Below are positions 1 through 9,110 of a DNA stretch of 64,000 nt, piece by piece. The first letter of the stretch is position 1. Each line of letters begins with the position of its first letter. Source of the DNA: Streptomyces sp. NRRL F-6676 (lineage in GTDB: Bacteria; Actinomycetota; Actinomycetes; Streptomycetales; Streptomycetaceae); the NCBI RefSeq assembly GCF_000725625.1, contig NZ_JOHS01000053.1, positions 1 through 64,000 on the forward strand, in the 5' to 3' direction. A program made the translations under genes and the position numbers. The notes beneath the pieces are model-generated. The model saw nothing but the letters and a program-made list of their open reading frames with translations, made no database searches and had not been told where the DNA came from.

Positions 1-152
1 CCTGCGCGAGAAGCCCCCACCCACCCGCACTCGCCGACGAACCCCACCCACCCGAGTTCTCCCGCGCCCTCCCCACCCACCCGCACGTCCGGGGTTCAAG
101 GGGCGGAGCCCCTTGAAGGGACGGGAAGGGCAGGGGCGGCGGGGGCGAGGAA
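1..152. repeat. Dispersed GC-rich intergenic repeat, partial copy 1
   Basis: No gene is supported here. Bases 20-90 hold three rounds of a C-rich CCCACCCACCCGCAC-like phrase. Bases 92-149 hold the module seen at five other places: a GGGGCGGAGCCCC hairpin, the CCTTGAAGG dyad, then the G-rich end at 118-149 that matches the right terminus of the complete element at 30353-30511. It lies just past the stop codon of the aminopeptidase gene, so its hairpins could also stop transcription. That last point is inference. Confidence 0.7.
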
Positions 153-1631
153 CTATCCGGCGTGCACCCCGTTCGTGGCCTGGATCCTGGTCCAGGACTT
201 GGGGCGCGCGGGGGCAACTCCATGCCCCGCGACCGTCGGCTCCGCCGGCTTCACCGTGTCGTACAGCCACGTGTCGAACAGGTCGCCCAGCGACCGCCCG
301 GACACTCCCTCCGCGTACCGCCGGAAGTCACCCACGGACGCGTTCCCGTACGCCCGCTCCTTCGGCCACCCCTTCAGAATCGCGAAGAACGCCTCGTCCC
401 CCACCGCGTTCCGCAACGCCTGCACCGCCAGCGCCCCCCGGTCGTACACCGCCGTGTCGAACTGGTTCTCCGCCCCCGGATCGCCGGGCGCGACCGTCCA
501 GAACGGATCGTCCGCCGGATGCGAGGCGTACACATAGTCCGCCAGTTCCTGCGCCGTCCCCTCGCCCTCGTGCTCCGACCACAGCCACTGCGCGTACCGG
601 GCGAAGCCCTCGTTCAGCCAGATGTCCTTCCATCCGGCGAGCGACACGTCGTCGCCGTACCACTGGTGGGCCAGCTCATGCACCACGACCGACGTGTTGG
701 ACCCGTTCGCGAACTGCTTGGGGGAGTAGTAGACCCGCGTCTGGGTCTCCAGCGCGTACCCGGTCGTCGTGTTCGGCACGTACCCGCCCGCCGAGGAGAA
801 CGGGTACGCGCCGAAGTAGCCGCTCAGCCAGTCGACGATCTCCCCGGTCCGCTCGACGCTCGCCCGGGCCGCCCCGTCGTTGTCGCCGAGATCCTTGCTG
901 TAGGCGTTGACGACGGGGACACCGCCGTCGGAGGTGCCCGTGGTGATGTCGAAGCGGCCGAGCGCGAGAGTGGCCAGATATGTCGCCTGGGGTTTGTTCT
1001 GCCGCCAGTTGTAGCGGGTCCAGCCGCGCTGCGAACTGCTCGACTGCAACGTGCCGTTGGAGATCGCCTGGGTGCCGTCGGGAACGGCGACCGAGACGTC
1101 GTAGGTGGCCTTGTCGCTGGGGTGGTCGTTGCTGGGGAACCACCACCACGCCGACTCCGGCTCGTCCGCCGCGACCGCGCCGTCCGGGGTGCGGTGCCAG
1201 GTCGTGAAGCCGTACGCGCTCTTCGTCGACGGCACGCCGCTGTAGCGGACGACGACGGTCACGGCCGTGCCCGCGGCCAGCGGGCTCCTCGGCGTGATCT
1301 CCAGCTCGTGCTCGCCGGAGGTCGTGAACTGCGCCTTCGCGCCGTTGACGCGTACCTCGCTCACGTCGAGCAGGAAGTCGAGGTCGAAACGGGAGAGGTC
1401 CTGGGTCGTCCGGGCCTGGATCGTCGCGGTGCCGGACAGTTCGTCGGTCGTCGGTTGGTACGTCAGCCGCAGGTCGTAGTGGGAGACGTCGTAGCCGCCG
1501 TTGCCGTAGTACGGGTAGTAGGGGTCGCCGATACCCGGCGCTCCGGGCGAGGCGCCGGCCGCCGATGCCGGGATCGCCAGCAGCAGGGAGGCGGCCGCGA
1601 GCGCGCCCGGAACGATGAGTCTGCGGTGCAC
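153..1631 (-). CDS. Secreted M1 family metallopeptidase (aminopeptidase N-like)
   Basis: A zinc aminopeptidase that should remove N-terminal residues from peptides outside the cell. The zinc site is HELAHQWYGDD at about residues 315-325, followed about 20 residues later by NEGFA, whose Glu is the third ligand; this HExxH-x18-E pattern defines family M1. The start is GTG at 1631, not the upstream in-frame ATG at 1817, because TTGGAG sits just before it and the protein then begins with a clean signal peptide: a short basic stretch, a hydrophobic core and an Ala-Ser-Ala cleavage region near residue 25. At about 492 residues it is shorter than the roughly 850-residue PepN type and matches the small secreted actinobacterial M1 group, which lacks the large C-terminal helical domain. 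It is alone on its strand, downstream of tex. Confidence 0.9.
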   Translation of the reverse strand: MHRRLIVPGALAAASLLLAIPASAAGASPGAPGIGDPYYPYYGNGGYDVSHYDLRLTYQPTTDELSGTATIQARTTQDLSRFDLDFLLDVSEVRVNGAKAQFTTSGEHELEITPRSPLAAGTAVTVVVRYSGVPSTKSAYGFTTWHRTPDGAVAADEPESAWWWFPSNDHPSDKATYDVSVAVPDGTQAISNGTLQSSSSQRGWTRYNWRQNKPQATYLATLALGRFDITTGTSDGGVPVVNAYSKDLGDNDGAARASVERTGEIVDWLSGYFGAYPFSSAGGYVPNTTTGYALETQTRVYYSPKQFANGSNTSVVVHELAHQWYGDDVSLAGWKDIWLNEGFARYAQWLWSEHEGEGTAQELADYVYASHPADDPFWTVAPGDPGAENQFDTAVYDRGALAVQALRNAVGDEAFFAILKGWPKERAYGNASVGDFRRYAEGVSGRSLGDLFDTWLYDTVKPAEPTVAGHGVAPARPKSWTRIQATNGVHAG

Positions 1632-1841
1632 GGGAACTCCAAGGGGTGGGGGAACCGGTTCCGGTGAAACCCTTCGGAGCGTATTCAGCCCCTGATGGGC
1701 CCGCCATGTCCATGGCGCCCCTCGCCACACGATCGCCATCCGGCCGTTACGGTACCTAGCGGCTCGGGGCACCTGTGCGTGGGCGGCCGGTGGGGGAACC
1801 GCGCGGCGTACCCCCACCGGCCGTCGGCCGAGACCCCTCCG

Positions 1842-4208
1842 TCACCGCCCCTTCGGGTTCACCAGCCCGGCCCGCCGCAAGGCGTCCGCCATCGCGCTGT
1901 TGGCCGGGGCCGGCGCCTGCCGAGGGGCACCGGCACCACGCCCGCCCCCCTGCCGCGGCTGCGGCGCCCGCCCGCCGCCCCGCTGCGGGCGCCCCCCACC
2001 CGCGGACGACGGCGCCCCCGCCTCGTCGTCCAGCCGCAGCGTCAACGAGATCCGCTTGCGCGGGATGTCGACGTCCAGCACCTTCACCTTCACGATGTCC
2101 CCCGGCTTCACCACGTCCCGCGGGTCCTTCACGAACGTCTTCGACATCGCCGACACATGCACCAGACCGTCCTGGTGCACACCGACGTCCACGAACGCCC
2201 CGAACGCCGCCACGTTCGTCACCACACCCTCCAGGACCATCCCGGAGGAGAGGTCGGAGATCTTCTCCACGCCCTCCTTGAAGACGGCCGTCTTGAAGGC
2301 CGGACGCGGGTCGCGGCCCGGCTTCTCCAGCTCCTTGAGGATGTCGGTCACCGTCGGCAGCCCGAACGTGTCGTCGACGAACTCCTGCGGCCGCAGCGAC
2401 CGCAGCACCCCCGTGTTGCCGATCAGCGCGGCCACCTCGCTGCCCGCCGTCTTCACCATCCGCCGCACCACGGGGTACGCCTCCGGGTGCACGCTGGACG
2501 CGTCCAGCGGGTCCTCGCCGCCGCGGATGCGCAGGAAGCCCGCGCACTGCTCGTACGCCTTCGGACCCAGCCGCGCCACGTTCTTGAGCTGCGCGCGGGA
2601 GGTGAACGGGCCGTTGGTGTCCCGGTGCGTGACGATGTTCTCGGCGAGCCCGGAGGTGATGCCGGAGACGCGGGCCAGCAGCGGCGCGGAGGCGGTGTTG
2701 ACGTCCACGCCCACGCCGTTCACGCAGTCCTCCACCACCGCGTCCAGCGACCGCGACAGCTTCACCTCGGACAGGTCGTGCTGGTACTGGCCGACGCCGA
2801 TCGACTTCGGGTCGATCTTCACCAGCTCGGCCAGCGGGTCCTGGAGCCGGCGCGCGATCGAGACGGCGCCGCGCAGCGACACGTCCATGTCCGGCAGCTC
2901 CTGGGAGGCGAAGGCCGAGGCCGAGTACACCGACGCGCCCGCCTCCGACACCATCACCTTGGTGAGCTTCAACTCCGGGTGCTTGGTGATCAGTTCACCG
3001 GCGAGCTTGTCCGTCTCGCGGGACGCCGTGCCGTTGCCGATCGCGATCAGCTCGACCGCGTGCTCCTTCGCCAGCCGTGCCAGCTTGGCCAGCGCCTCGT
3101 CCCACCGGTTGGCCGGCACGTGCGGGTGGATGACGTCGGTCGCGACCACCTTGCCCGTCGCGTCCACCACCGCCACCTTCACGCCCGTACGGAACCCGGG
3201 GTCCAGGCCCAGCGTCGCCCGCGTGCCGGCCGGGGCGGCGAGCAGCAGGTCGCGCAGGTTGGCCGCGAACACCCGTACCGCCTCGTCCTCGGCGGCCGTC
3301 CGCAGCCGCAGCCGCAGGTCGATGCCGAGGTGGACGAGGATGCGGGTGCGCCAGGCCCAGCGGACCGTGTCCGCCAGCCACTTGTCCGCCGGACGCCCCT
3401 GGGCGGAGATCCCGAACCGGCCGGCGACGATGCCCTCGTACGACGACGGCCCCTCCACCGGCTCCTCCGGCTCCAGGACGAGGTCGAGGACCTCCTCCTT
3501 CTCGCCGCGCAGCATCGCCAGGATCCGGTGCGAGGGCAGCTCCGTGAACGGCTCCGCGAAGTCGAAGTAGTCGGCGAACTTGGCGCCCGCCTCCTCCTTG
3601 CCGTCCCGCACCTTCGCGGCCAGCCGGCCCCGTACCCACATGCGCTCGCGCAGCTCGCCGATGAGGTCGGCGTCCTCCGAGAACCGCTCGGCCAGAATCG
3701 CCCGGGCGCCGTCCAGCGCGGCCTGCGGGTCGGCGACGCCCTTGTCCGCGTCCACGAACGCGGCGGCCGCGGCGAGCGGCTCGACCGACGGGTCCCGGAG
3801 CAGCCCCTCCGCCAGCGGCTCCAGACCGGCCTCGCGCGCGATCTGCGCCTTGGTGCGGCGCTTGGGCTTGTAGGGGAGGTAGATGTCCTCCAGCCGCGCC
3901 TTCGTCTCGGCGCCGTGGATCCGCGCCTGAAGCTCGTCGGTGAGCTTGCCCTGCTCGCGCACCGACTCCAGGACCGCCGTGCGGCGCTCCTCCAGCTCGC
4001 GCAGATAGCGCAGCCGCTCCTCGAGCGTGCGCAGCTGCGCGTCGTCGAGCATCTCGGTCGCTTCCTTGCGGTAGCGGGCGATGAACGGCACGGTCGAACC
4101 GCCGTCGAGCAGCTCCACCGCGGCCTTCACCTGCCGCTCCCGCACGCCGAGCTCCTCGGCGATCCTGCCCTCGATCGACCCTGCCCCATTGACCCCGGCT
4201 GTCGTCAC
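1842..4208 (-). CDS. tex: Tex family RNA-binding transcriptional accessory protein
   Basis: A cytoplasmic nucleic-acid-binding protein of the Tex/Spt6 family, linked in other bacteria to transcription and RNA handling. The product of about 788 residues shows the family order: a helical N-terminal Tex domain, a YqgF/RNase H-like domain containing [16 protein letters not shown], paired helix-hairpin-helix motifs in the [13 protein letters not shown] region, and an S1 RNA-binding domain with the phrase [21 protein letters not shown] at about residues 645-665. The tail is rich in Gly, Arg and Pro, which may add RNA affinity. GTG at 4208 is preferred because the product then begins [11 protein letters not shown]. 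The longer reading from a TTG at 4247 adds a stretch unlike Tex. No operon partner is visible. Confidence 0.93.
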   Translation of the reverse strand: MTTAGVNGAGSIEGRIAEELGVRERQVKAAVELLDGGSTVPFIARYRKEATEMLDDAQLRTLEERLRYLRELEERRTAVLESVREQGKLTDELQARIHGAETKARLEDIYLPYKPKRRTKAQIAREAGLEPLAEGLLRDPSVEPLAAAAAFVDADKGVADPQAALDGARAILAERFSEDADLIGELRERMWVRGRLAAKVRDGKEEAGAKFADYFDFAEPFTELPSHRILAMLRGEKEEVLDLVLEPEEPVEGPSSYEGIVAGRFGISAQGRPADKWLADTVRWAWRTRILVHLGIDLRLRLRTAAEDEAVRVFAANLRDLLLAAPAGTRATLGLDPGFRTGVKVAVVDATGKVVATDVIHPHVPANRWDEALAKLARLAKEHAVELIAIGNGTASRETDKLAGELITKHPELKLTKVMVSEAGASVYSASAFASQELPDMDVSLRGAVSIARRLQDPLAELVKIDPKSIGVGQYQHDLSEVKLSRSLDAVVEDCVNGVGVDVNTASAPLLARVSGITSGLAENIVTHRDTNGPFTSRAQLKNVARLGPKAYEQCAGFLRIRGGEDPLDASSVHPEAYPVVRRMVKTAGSEVAALIGNTGVLRSLRPQEFVDDTFGLPTVTDILKELEKPGRDPRPAFKTAVFKEGVEKISDLSSGMVLEGVVTNVAAFGAFVDVGVHQDGLVHVSAMSKTFVKDPRDVVKPGDIVKVKVLDVDIPRKRISLTLRLDDEAGAPSSAGGGRPQRGGGRAPQPRQGGGRGAGAPRQAPAPANSAMADALRRAGLVNPKGR

Positions 4209-4255
4209 GTTCCCGTACCGCCTTCTCAGTTCCGGCTTGCCGGGCAATTCTTACA

Positions 4256-4419
4256 GCCGGTACCGACAGCGCCCCTCCAGGGGCGCGGGGCCGTGTTGTC
4301 TGCGCGGCTCCGCCGCGGGGTGCGAGAAGTCCCCACCGGCGGTCGGCCGACAACGCCCCCGGGGTTCAAGGGGCAGCGCCCCTTGAAGGGACGGGCAGGG
4401 CAGGGGCGGCGGGGGCGAA
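4256..4419. repeat. Dispersed GC-rich intergenic repeat, partial copy 2
   Basis: This gap between tex and the next gene holds a GCGCCCCTCCAGGGGCGC hairpin near 4270, a CGGCTCCGCCG hairpin near 4310, the AAGGGGCAGCGCCCCTT hairpin at about 4368-4384 and the G-rich terminus at 4388-4418. The order of parts matches the other copies, but only the right-hand terminus is present. No open frame here is supported. Confidence 0.7.
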
Positions 4420-4447
4420 CCCCCCAGGCGAACCCCGCCCGCCCCGG

Positions 4448-4573
4448 TCAAGCCCTCCGCGTACTGCTCGACGCACCCCCGAACAACCGCGCCACCGCAC
4501 GGAACGGCAACGTCACCACCGTCGCCACGGCCCCACCGATCTGCCGCAGCACATCCGCAATCGCTCGGAACAC
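4448..4573 (-). CDS. Small conserved-looking peptide of 41 residues (LPFRAVARLFGG motif)
   Basis: Translating from the GTG at 4573 gives a 41-residue peptide with a hydrophobic, amphipathic middle (IGGAVATVVTLPFRAVARLF), a glycine pair and a basic tail ending TRRA. The segment GAAGGGGAAG lies about 6 bases upstream, a strong ribosome binding site, so I treat this as a real gene. Small Streptomyces proteins with an LPFRAxARLFGGAS core are familiar to me from genome annotation, but I know of no function. Size, amphipathicity and positive tail suggest it associates with membrane; that is inference. Confidence 0.65.
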   Translation of the reverse strand: MFRAIADVLRQIGGAVATVVTLPFRAVARLFGGASSSTRRA

Positions 4574-4627
4574 AGCACTTCCCCTTCCACTCTCCCGGCA
4601 GGCCCGCCGGGAGATATCCGGGTACCC

Positions 4628-5494
4628 TCAGCCCCTCCCCACCATGCCCGGGGGAAACGCCCCCGCCGCCAGCACCCGTCCCGCCAACTCCCCGGCCAGC
4701 TCGGTCAACCGCCCGACCCCCGCCGCCCCCAGGTGCTCGTACGGCCCCCGGTCCAGCCGGTCCGTCTCCACCTCGATCTCCCGCCGCAGGGCGACCCCGG
4801 CCTCAGTCAGCTCCCCGTCCCCGTCGAGCAGCCCCCGCCCGCGCAGCCGTTCGACCGCCGCCTCCCAGTCCTCCCGCTTCCAGCCCCGCGTGCCCAGCGC
4901 CCACTTCGGCGCCATGCCCTTGCCGGTCGCGGTGTGGCTGACCAGGGCCTCGACCGGGTCCAGCTCCGCGGCCAGCAGCACCGCCAGATGACCGTCACCG
5001 CGGTGCTCGCGCAGCAGCGTCGCCGCGTGCCAGAGCGCGAGATGCGGCTCCTCCGGCACCGGCAGCCCGGCGTGCGCCGCGTACAGGGGGCGCGCGACCG
5101 GCGTGCACGCCTCCGTGGCCCGCAGCGCCAGCTCCGCCGCCTCGGCCACCTCCTTCGCGGTGCGCACCTCCTCGCCCAGCAGCCGCCGCAGTGTCGCGTC
5201 GACGGCACGCAGGCGTGCCGCCAGCACCACGGCGGGGGAGGCGGCCTCCCAGACGGCCGGCACGTGCCGTGCCACCAGAGCGGGCCGGAAGTTGTAGAAC
5301 GCGGCGGTCACCACCCCGGCCCCCACCGCCCCCATCGCCGCCGCGCGCGCCGCGAGATAGGCGGCCGCCGGGTCCCCGACCCCCACCGCGGCCAGCTCCC
5401 GCCCCAGGTCGGGCGAGAAGTAGTGCGTCGAGTGCAGCGGGTTGAGCACGTTGTGGCAGCGCCGCCCGGCGCGCTCCGGCAGAGAAGAGGTCAT
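4628..5494 (-). CDS. SCO6745/SalK family protein
   Basis: A 288-residue cytoplasmic protein of the family named after S. coelicolor SCO6745, often annotated as helix-turn-helix or SalK-like. The function is not established. Characteristic features are the N-terminal LNPLHSTHYFSPDL segment, an Ala-rich helical core with AAFYNFRP at about residues 64-71, and the central phrase HLALWHAATLLREHRGDGH at about residues 150-168. A winged-helix-like part follows at the C-terminus. The ATG at 5494 has no clear Shine-Dalgarno sequence, and GGTAAC lies a few bases upstream, so a leaderless transcript is plausible. A TetR-type dyad lies 11-26 bases upstream of the start. Confidence 0.8.
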   Translation of the reverse strand: MTSSLPERAGRRCHNVLNPLHSTHYFSPDLGRELAAVGVGDPAAAYLAARAAAMGAVGAGVVTAAFYNFRPALVARHVPAVWEAASPAVVLAARLRAVDATLRRLLGEEVRTAKEVAEAAELALRATEACTPVARPLYAAHAGLPVPEEPHLALWHAATLLREHRGDGHLAVLLAAELDPVEALVSHTATGKGMAPKWALGTRGWKREDWEAAVERLRGRGLLDGDGELTEAGVALRREIEVETDRLDRGPYEHLGAAGVGRLTELAGELAGRVLAAGAFPPGMVGRG

Positions 5495-5504
5495 GCCCGG
5501 AGGT

Positions 5505-5520
5505 TACCGACTGGTCAGTA
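5505..5520 (-). promoter_or_regulatory. TetR-type operator dyad upstream of the SCO6745-like gene
   Basis: Read on the minus strand the site is TACTGACCAGTCGGTA, fitting the TACNGACNNGTCNGTA pattern used by many actinobacterial TetR repressors with one arm position mismatched. It ends 11 bases before the ATG at 5494, so a bound repressor would cover the promoter. No tetR gene is in the window, so the regulator is unknown. The rest of the 5521-5790 gap holds no supported gene. Confidence 0.5.
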
Positions 5521-5790
5521 CGTACGGAAGCCGACAGGTACCCGAAGCCGGAACCGAGGGCGGGAAAGGTCGCACACCCTGCTGGTCCCCGACGGCACGT
5601 GCGTCACCGCCGTCGGCGTCTCCTCCGGCATCGGCATGGGCCCCACCCCGCTCGGCCGGACCGCGGGCGACGAGCACGGCCCGGGCCGTCCGGCCGATGA
5701 CCGCGTACGGCCCGCGGCCGCCCCACGACGCCGGCTCGCCGGAGACGGCCCCCGCCCGCCTCGGCGAGCGGCTGCGGGCACGGAGCCGCT

Positions 5791-6572
5791 TCACTCAGGC
5801 GCGGGCACGGCCCTCGGGGGTCCGGCCGCCCGGTCCGGAACCCACGCGAAGTGCGGCTCGCGGCGCTCCAGGAACGCGGCGACGCCCTCCGCGGCGTCGC
5901 CGCTCGCGCGCGCCTGCGCGGTCCAGTACGCGTCCCGGTCCGTGCGGCCGTCCGCGAACTCCTTCGCCGCGGCCTGGGTGAGCCGCGCGCGGGCGGCCAG
6001 GACGGCGGTGAACTCCGCAACCCGCGCGTCGAGCGCGCCGGCCGGCAGCACCTCGTCGACCAGACCGGTGCGCAGCGCCCGCCCGGTGTCGATCAACTCG
6101 CCCGAGAACAGCAGGTACTTGGCGGTGGCCGGACCCACCAGCGCGGTCAGCCGCCGGGTCGCGGAGGACGGGTAGACGATGCCCAGCTTGGCCGGTGTCA
6201 CCCCGAACCGCGCGCCCTCCTCGGCGAACCGCAGATCGCAGGCGGCCGCCAGCTGCGCCCCGCCGCCCACGCAGTACCCCCGCACGGCGGCCAGCGTCGG
6301 CCCGGGGAAGGCGGCCAGCGCTTCCTCGGCCTCGACAGCGAGCCCCTGCGCCTCCTCCGGGGAGTCCCGCAGCCCGGTGAGGTCGGCGCCCGCGCAGAAC
6401 GTGCCGCCCGCGCCGGTCAGCACCAGCACCCGTACGGCGGGATCGGCGGCCAGGTGCTCGAGCAGCGGCGGCAGCGCCCGCCACATCCCGGCCGTCATGG
6501 CGTTGCGCCGGGCCGGATGGTGGAGGACGACGGTGGCGACCGAGCCGGTCACCCGGTGCAGCAGCTGGGGCT
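5791..6572 (-). CDS. Enoyl-CoA hydratase/isomerase family protein
   Basis: A crotonase-fold enzyme of about 260 residues that should add water to, or isomerise, an enoyl-CoA. The oxyanion-hole segment GAGGTFCAGADLTGL is at about residues 58-72, and the second conserved segment is VRGYCVGGGAQLAAACDLRFA at about residues 99-119. The catalytic Glu pair of classical hydratases is not evident: the second segment reads VGGGAQLA, where hydratases have a Glu in GGGCELA. The substrate and even the reaction type are therefore open. Two possible starts lie 6 bases apart (6572 and 6566). No Shine-Dalgarno sequence is seen, and a TACCAT -10-like box lies just upstream, suggesting a leaderless message. It is divergent from the ATPase gene at 6733. 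Confidence 0.8.
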
Positions 6573-6732
6573 CCATGAGCATGACCGGATGGTATCCACC
6601 CGGCCGCGACGCGATCGGAAGCGGTCGGGAGGGTGCACGGGGCATGCGCGACCGGTCGAAAGCCGTCGATACGTGCTGACTTGTGTTCAGCTTCTCAGCG
6701 GGGCGCGGTACGTTCCCAACACTCGACCCGTG

Positions 6733-7269
6733 GTGACAATCGAGCGCGAGGACGGCGACCGGACGATGGACGACGAGGGGCGCGAGGCCGGCGGCCCACG
6801 CCCCGACGGCGGAGAGGCCCCCGAGGGCGGCAGACCGCCGGGCGCGCTGCCCTACGAGGGAGTGTGGCGGTTCACCGCGCCCGCCGTGGACGCCTCCGTG
6901 CCGCAGGCCCGGCGGGCCGTGCGGGACCTGCTGACCCGGCAACGCGTGCCCGCCGCCGAGGACGTGGTCGACGGGCTGCTGCTGATCGTCTCCGAACTGG
7001 CCACCAACGCGGTCCGGCACGCGGCGGTGCTCTCCCCGATGCTCGCCGTCGAGGTGGCCGTCGGCGCGGACTGGGTGCGCGTCTCCGTCGAGGACGAGCA
7101 CCCCTACCGGCCCACCGCCCTGGAGACCGACCACGGACGCACCGGCGGACGCGGACTGCTGCTGGTGCGCGAGATCGCCCGGGAGGCGGGCGGGGTGTGC
7201 GACATGGCGCACACGGCGAGCGGCGGCAAGGTGATCTGGGCCACCCTGCCGCTGCGCCCGCTGCCGTAG
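6733..7269 (+). CDS. Anti-sigma-factor-like ATP-binding protein (HATPase_c)
   Basis: A small GHKL-type ATPase of the RsbW/SpoIIAB kind that Streptomyces carries in many copies. The N box is ELATNAVRHA and the G1/G2 region is GRTGGRGLLLVREIA; a degenerate G1 (VEDEHPYRP) is usual for this subgroup. Members typically bind or phosphorylate STAS-domain antagonists or sigma factors, but the partner cannot be told from sequence. The first 40 residues are a Gly/Pro-rich extension. The start is uncertain: GTG at 6730 or 6733 or ATG at 6766 are all in frame and none has a strong ribosome binding site. An inverted repeat GCTGA-N7-TCAGC lies in the divergent promoter region near 6677. Confidence 0.8.
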   Translation: MTIEREDGDRTMDDEGREAGGPRPDGGEAPEGGRPPGALPYEGVWRFTAPAVDASVPQARRAVRDLLTRQRVPAAEDVVDGLLLIVSELATNAVRHAAVLSPMLAVEVAVGADWVRVSVEDEHPYRPTALETDHGRTGGRGLLLVREIAREAGGVCDMAHTASGGKVIWATLPLRPLP

Positions 7270-7280
7270 TCCGTGCGGGG

Positions 7281-7874
7281 CTACCAGCCCGCCGAGTCGC
7301 CCGTCAGCTCCCTGACCGCCGGGCGGGCCGCGTCGAGCACGGTCATGAACCAGGAGGAGAAACGGTCCCGCGCGTGGCGCTCCGCCAGTTCCTCGGGCGT
7401 CACGAACGCGGTCGCGCCGACCTCCTCCGGATCCGGCCGCAGCGGCGACTGCACCAGGCCGACGAAGAGATGGTTGTACTCCTGCTCGACCAGCCCGGAG
7501 TCGGGGTCCGGGTGGTTGTAGCGGACGGTGCCCGCCTCGGCGAGCAGCGTCGGGGAGACGCCGAGCTCCTCGTACGTGCGCCGGGCCGCCGCCGCGAAGG
7601 GGGACTCGTCGGGGTACGGGTGGCCGCAGCAGGTGTTGGACCACACGCCGGGGGAGTGGTACTTGCCGAGCGCGCGCTGCTGGAGCAGCAGCCGGCCCCG
7701 TTCGTCGAAGAGGAACACCGAGAACGCCCGGTGCAACTGCCCCGGCGGTTGATGGGCGGCGAGCTTCTCCGCGGTGCCGATCGTGGTGCCGTCCTCGTCC
7801 ACCAGCTCCAGCATGATCGCTTCCGCGGTGCCGTTCGACGCACTGTGCGTCGCGGTGGCAGGTGTGATCGCCAT
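7281..7874 (-). CDS. idi: Isopentenyl-diphosphate delta-isomerase, type I
   Basis: Interconverts isopentenyl and dimethylallyl diphosphate, balancing C5 units for prenyl chains. The 197-residue Nudix-fold protein has the metal and active-site segments of type I enzymes: SNTCCGHP (catalytic Cys), the Nudix-like RRTYEELG helix, and the EQEYNHLF segment with its catalytic Glu. ATG at 7874 follows GAAGGATG and gives the usual length; upstream in-frame ATGs at 7880 and 8015 are less likely. Streptomyces makes isoprenoids by the MEP route, where this enzyme is not essential. Its closeness to the hopanoid operon (with dxs and an ispG relic) suggests it boosts precursor supply for squalene. Confidence 0.95.
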   Translation of the reverse strand: MAITPATATHSASNGTAEAIMLELVDEDGTTIGTAEKLAAHQPPGQLHRAFSVFLFDERGRLLLQQRALGKYHSPGVWSNTCCGHPYPDESPFAAAARRTYEELGVSPTLLAEAGTVRYNHPDPDSGLVEQEYNHLFVGLVQSPLRPDPEEVGATAFVTPEELAERHARDRFSSWFMTVLDAARPAVRELTGDSAGW

Positions 7875-8104
7875 ACCCATCCTTCGCCTCGGTCTTCCAG
7901 CCCCAAGTCTGCCGTACGAATCCGGCACTCCCGGCACTTCACTGCCCCGCATGTCCCGTCGCCGCCGGGGGGAACCGGCGGCGGGGGCCTCGCGGACGGT
8001 CACCCCGGCGGCCACCGGAACGTGACCGGAGGGTCACCGGTTGTCGCCGTGAGTTCTGATCGTGCCCGGTGGCGGCGGCCGGGAACCGTCCCGCCGGGAC
8101 GCGC

Positions 8105-9088
8105 TCACCGGCGTGCCGCCGCCGGGTGGTGCAACTGCCAGCCCTGCCAGGCCGACTCCACCATCTCGCGCATCCCGCGCCGGGCGCGCCAGTCCAGTTC
8201 GCGCGCGGAGCGCGCGGCGGACGCGACGGCGCGCGGTGCGTCGCCGGGGCGGCGCGGTTCCACGCGCGCCGGGGTGGTGTCGCCGGTGACCTCGCCGATG
8301 AGGGTGACCAGCTCGCGCACCGAGACGCCCTCGCCGCGGCCGATGTTCAGCGTCAGGTCGCCGGTCGCGGTGCCGGAGGAAAGCCGGCGGACGGCGGCGA
8401 GGTGCGCCTCGGCGAGGTCCGCCACATGGATGTAGTCACGGACGCAGGTGCCGTCCGGAGTCGGGTAGTCGTCGCCGAAGATCCGGGGGGCCTCGCCGCG
8501 GGTGAGGCGGTCGAAGACCATGGGGACGATGTTGAAGACGCCGGTGTCCGAGAGGGCGGGGTCGCCGGCGCCGGCGACGTTGAAGTAGCGCAGGCAGGCC
8601 GTCGCGATGCCGTGCGCCCGGCCGGCGGCCCGGACCAGCCACTCACCGGCGAGCTTCGTCTCGCCGTAGGGGTTCACGGGGGCGCAGGGGGTGTCCTCCG
8701 TGATGAGGTCCACGTCGGGGTTGCCGTAGACGGCGGCGGAGGAGGAGAAGAGGAACCGCTCGACGCCGGCGCCCGCGGCGGCGTCCAGGAGGGTGGCGAG
8801 GCCGCCGATGTTCTCCTGGTAGTAGCGGGCCGGCTCGGCGACGGATTCGCCGACCTGCTTGCGGGCGGCGAGGTGGACGATGCCGGTGACGGCGTGCTCG
8901 GAGAGCACGCGCTTGAGGAGGGGGGCGTCGAGGGAGGAACCGGAGACGAGGGGGACGTCGGGGGGGAGGCGGTCGGGGACGCCGGCGGAGAGGTCGTCGA
9001 GGACGACGACGGGCTCGTCCGCGGTGGTCATGGCCCGGACCACGTGCGCCCCGATGTAACCGGCTCCGCCGGTGATCAGCCAGGTCAT
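8105..9088 (-). CDS. galE: UDP-glucose 4-epimerase
   Basis: An extended short-chain dehydrogenase of 327 residues that should interconvert UDP-glucose and UDP-galactose using tightly bound NAD. The NAD motif GGAGYIG is at residues 7-13. The Ser/Tyr/Lys catalytic set is in FSSSAAVYGN and NPYGETKLAGEW. The sugar-nucleotide binding phrases RYFNVAGAG, DYPTPDGTCVRDYIHV and RRPGD follow at the expected places. No RBS was analysed in detail, but the ATG at 9088 gives the standard N-terminus. It is divergent from the phospho-polyol operon at 9.7 kb and could supply UDP-galactose to the glycosyltransferase there; that link is inference from position. Confidence 0.93.
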   Translation of the reverse strand: MTWLITGGAGYIGAHVVRAMTTADEPVVVLDDLSAGVPDRLPPDVPLVSGSSLDAPLLKRVLSEHAVTGIVHLAARKQVGESVAEPARYYQENIGGLATLLDAAAGAGVERFLFSSSAAVYGNPDVDLITEDTPCAPVNPYGETKLAGEWLVRAAGRAHGIATACLRYFNVAGAGDPALSDTGVFNIVPMVFDRLTRGEAPRIFGDDYPTPDGTCVRDYIHVADLAEAHLAAVRRLSSGTATGDLTLNIGRGEGVSVRELVTLIGEVTGDTTPARVEPRRPGDAPRAVASAARSARELDWRARRGMREMVESAWQGWQLHHPAAARR

Positions 9089-9110
9089 GACGCCTCACCT
9101 TACGCCGGGA

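Noticed and set aside
162..1667. Long plus-strand frame opposite the M1 peptidase
   Set aside because: Arg/Val-rich shadow of the minus-strand gene, typical of high-GC third-codon bias; no family motif.
1695..4991. 1098-codon plus-strand frame over tex
   Set aside because: His/Arg/Pro-rich shadow of tex and its neighbours; no ribosome binding site or domain.
5515..5781. Minus-strand 88-codon frame in the gap before the SCO6745-like gene
   Set aside because: No ribosome binding site, low-complexity Arg/Pro composition and no recognised family.
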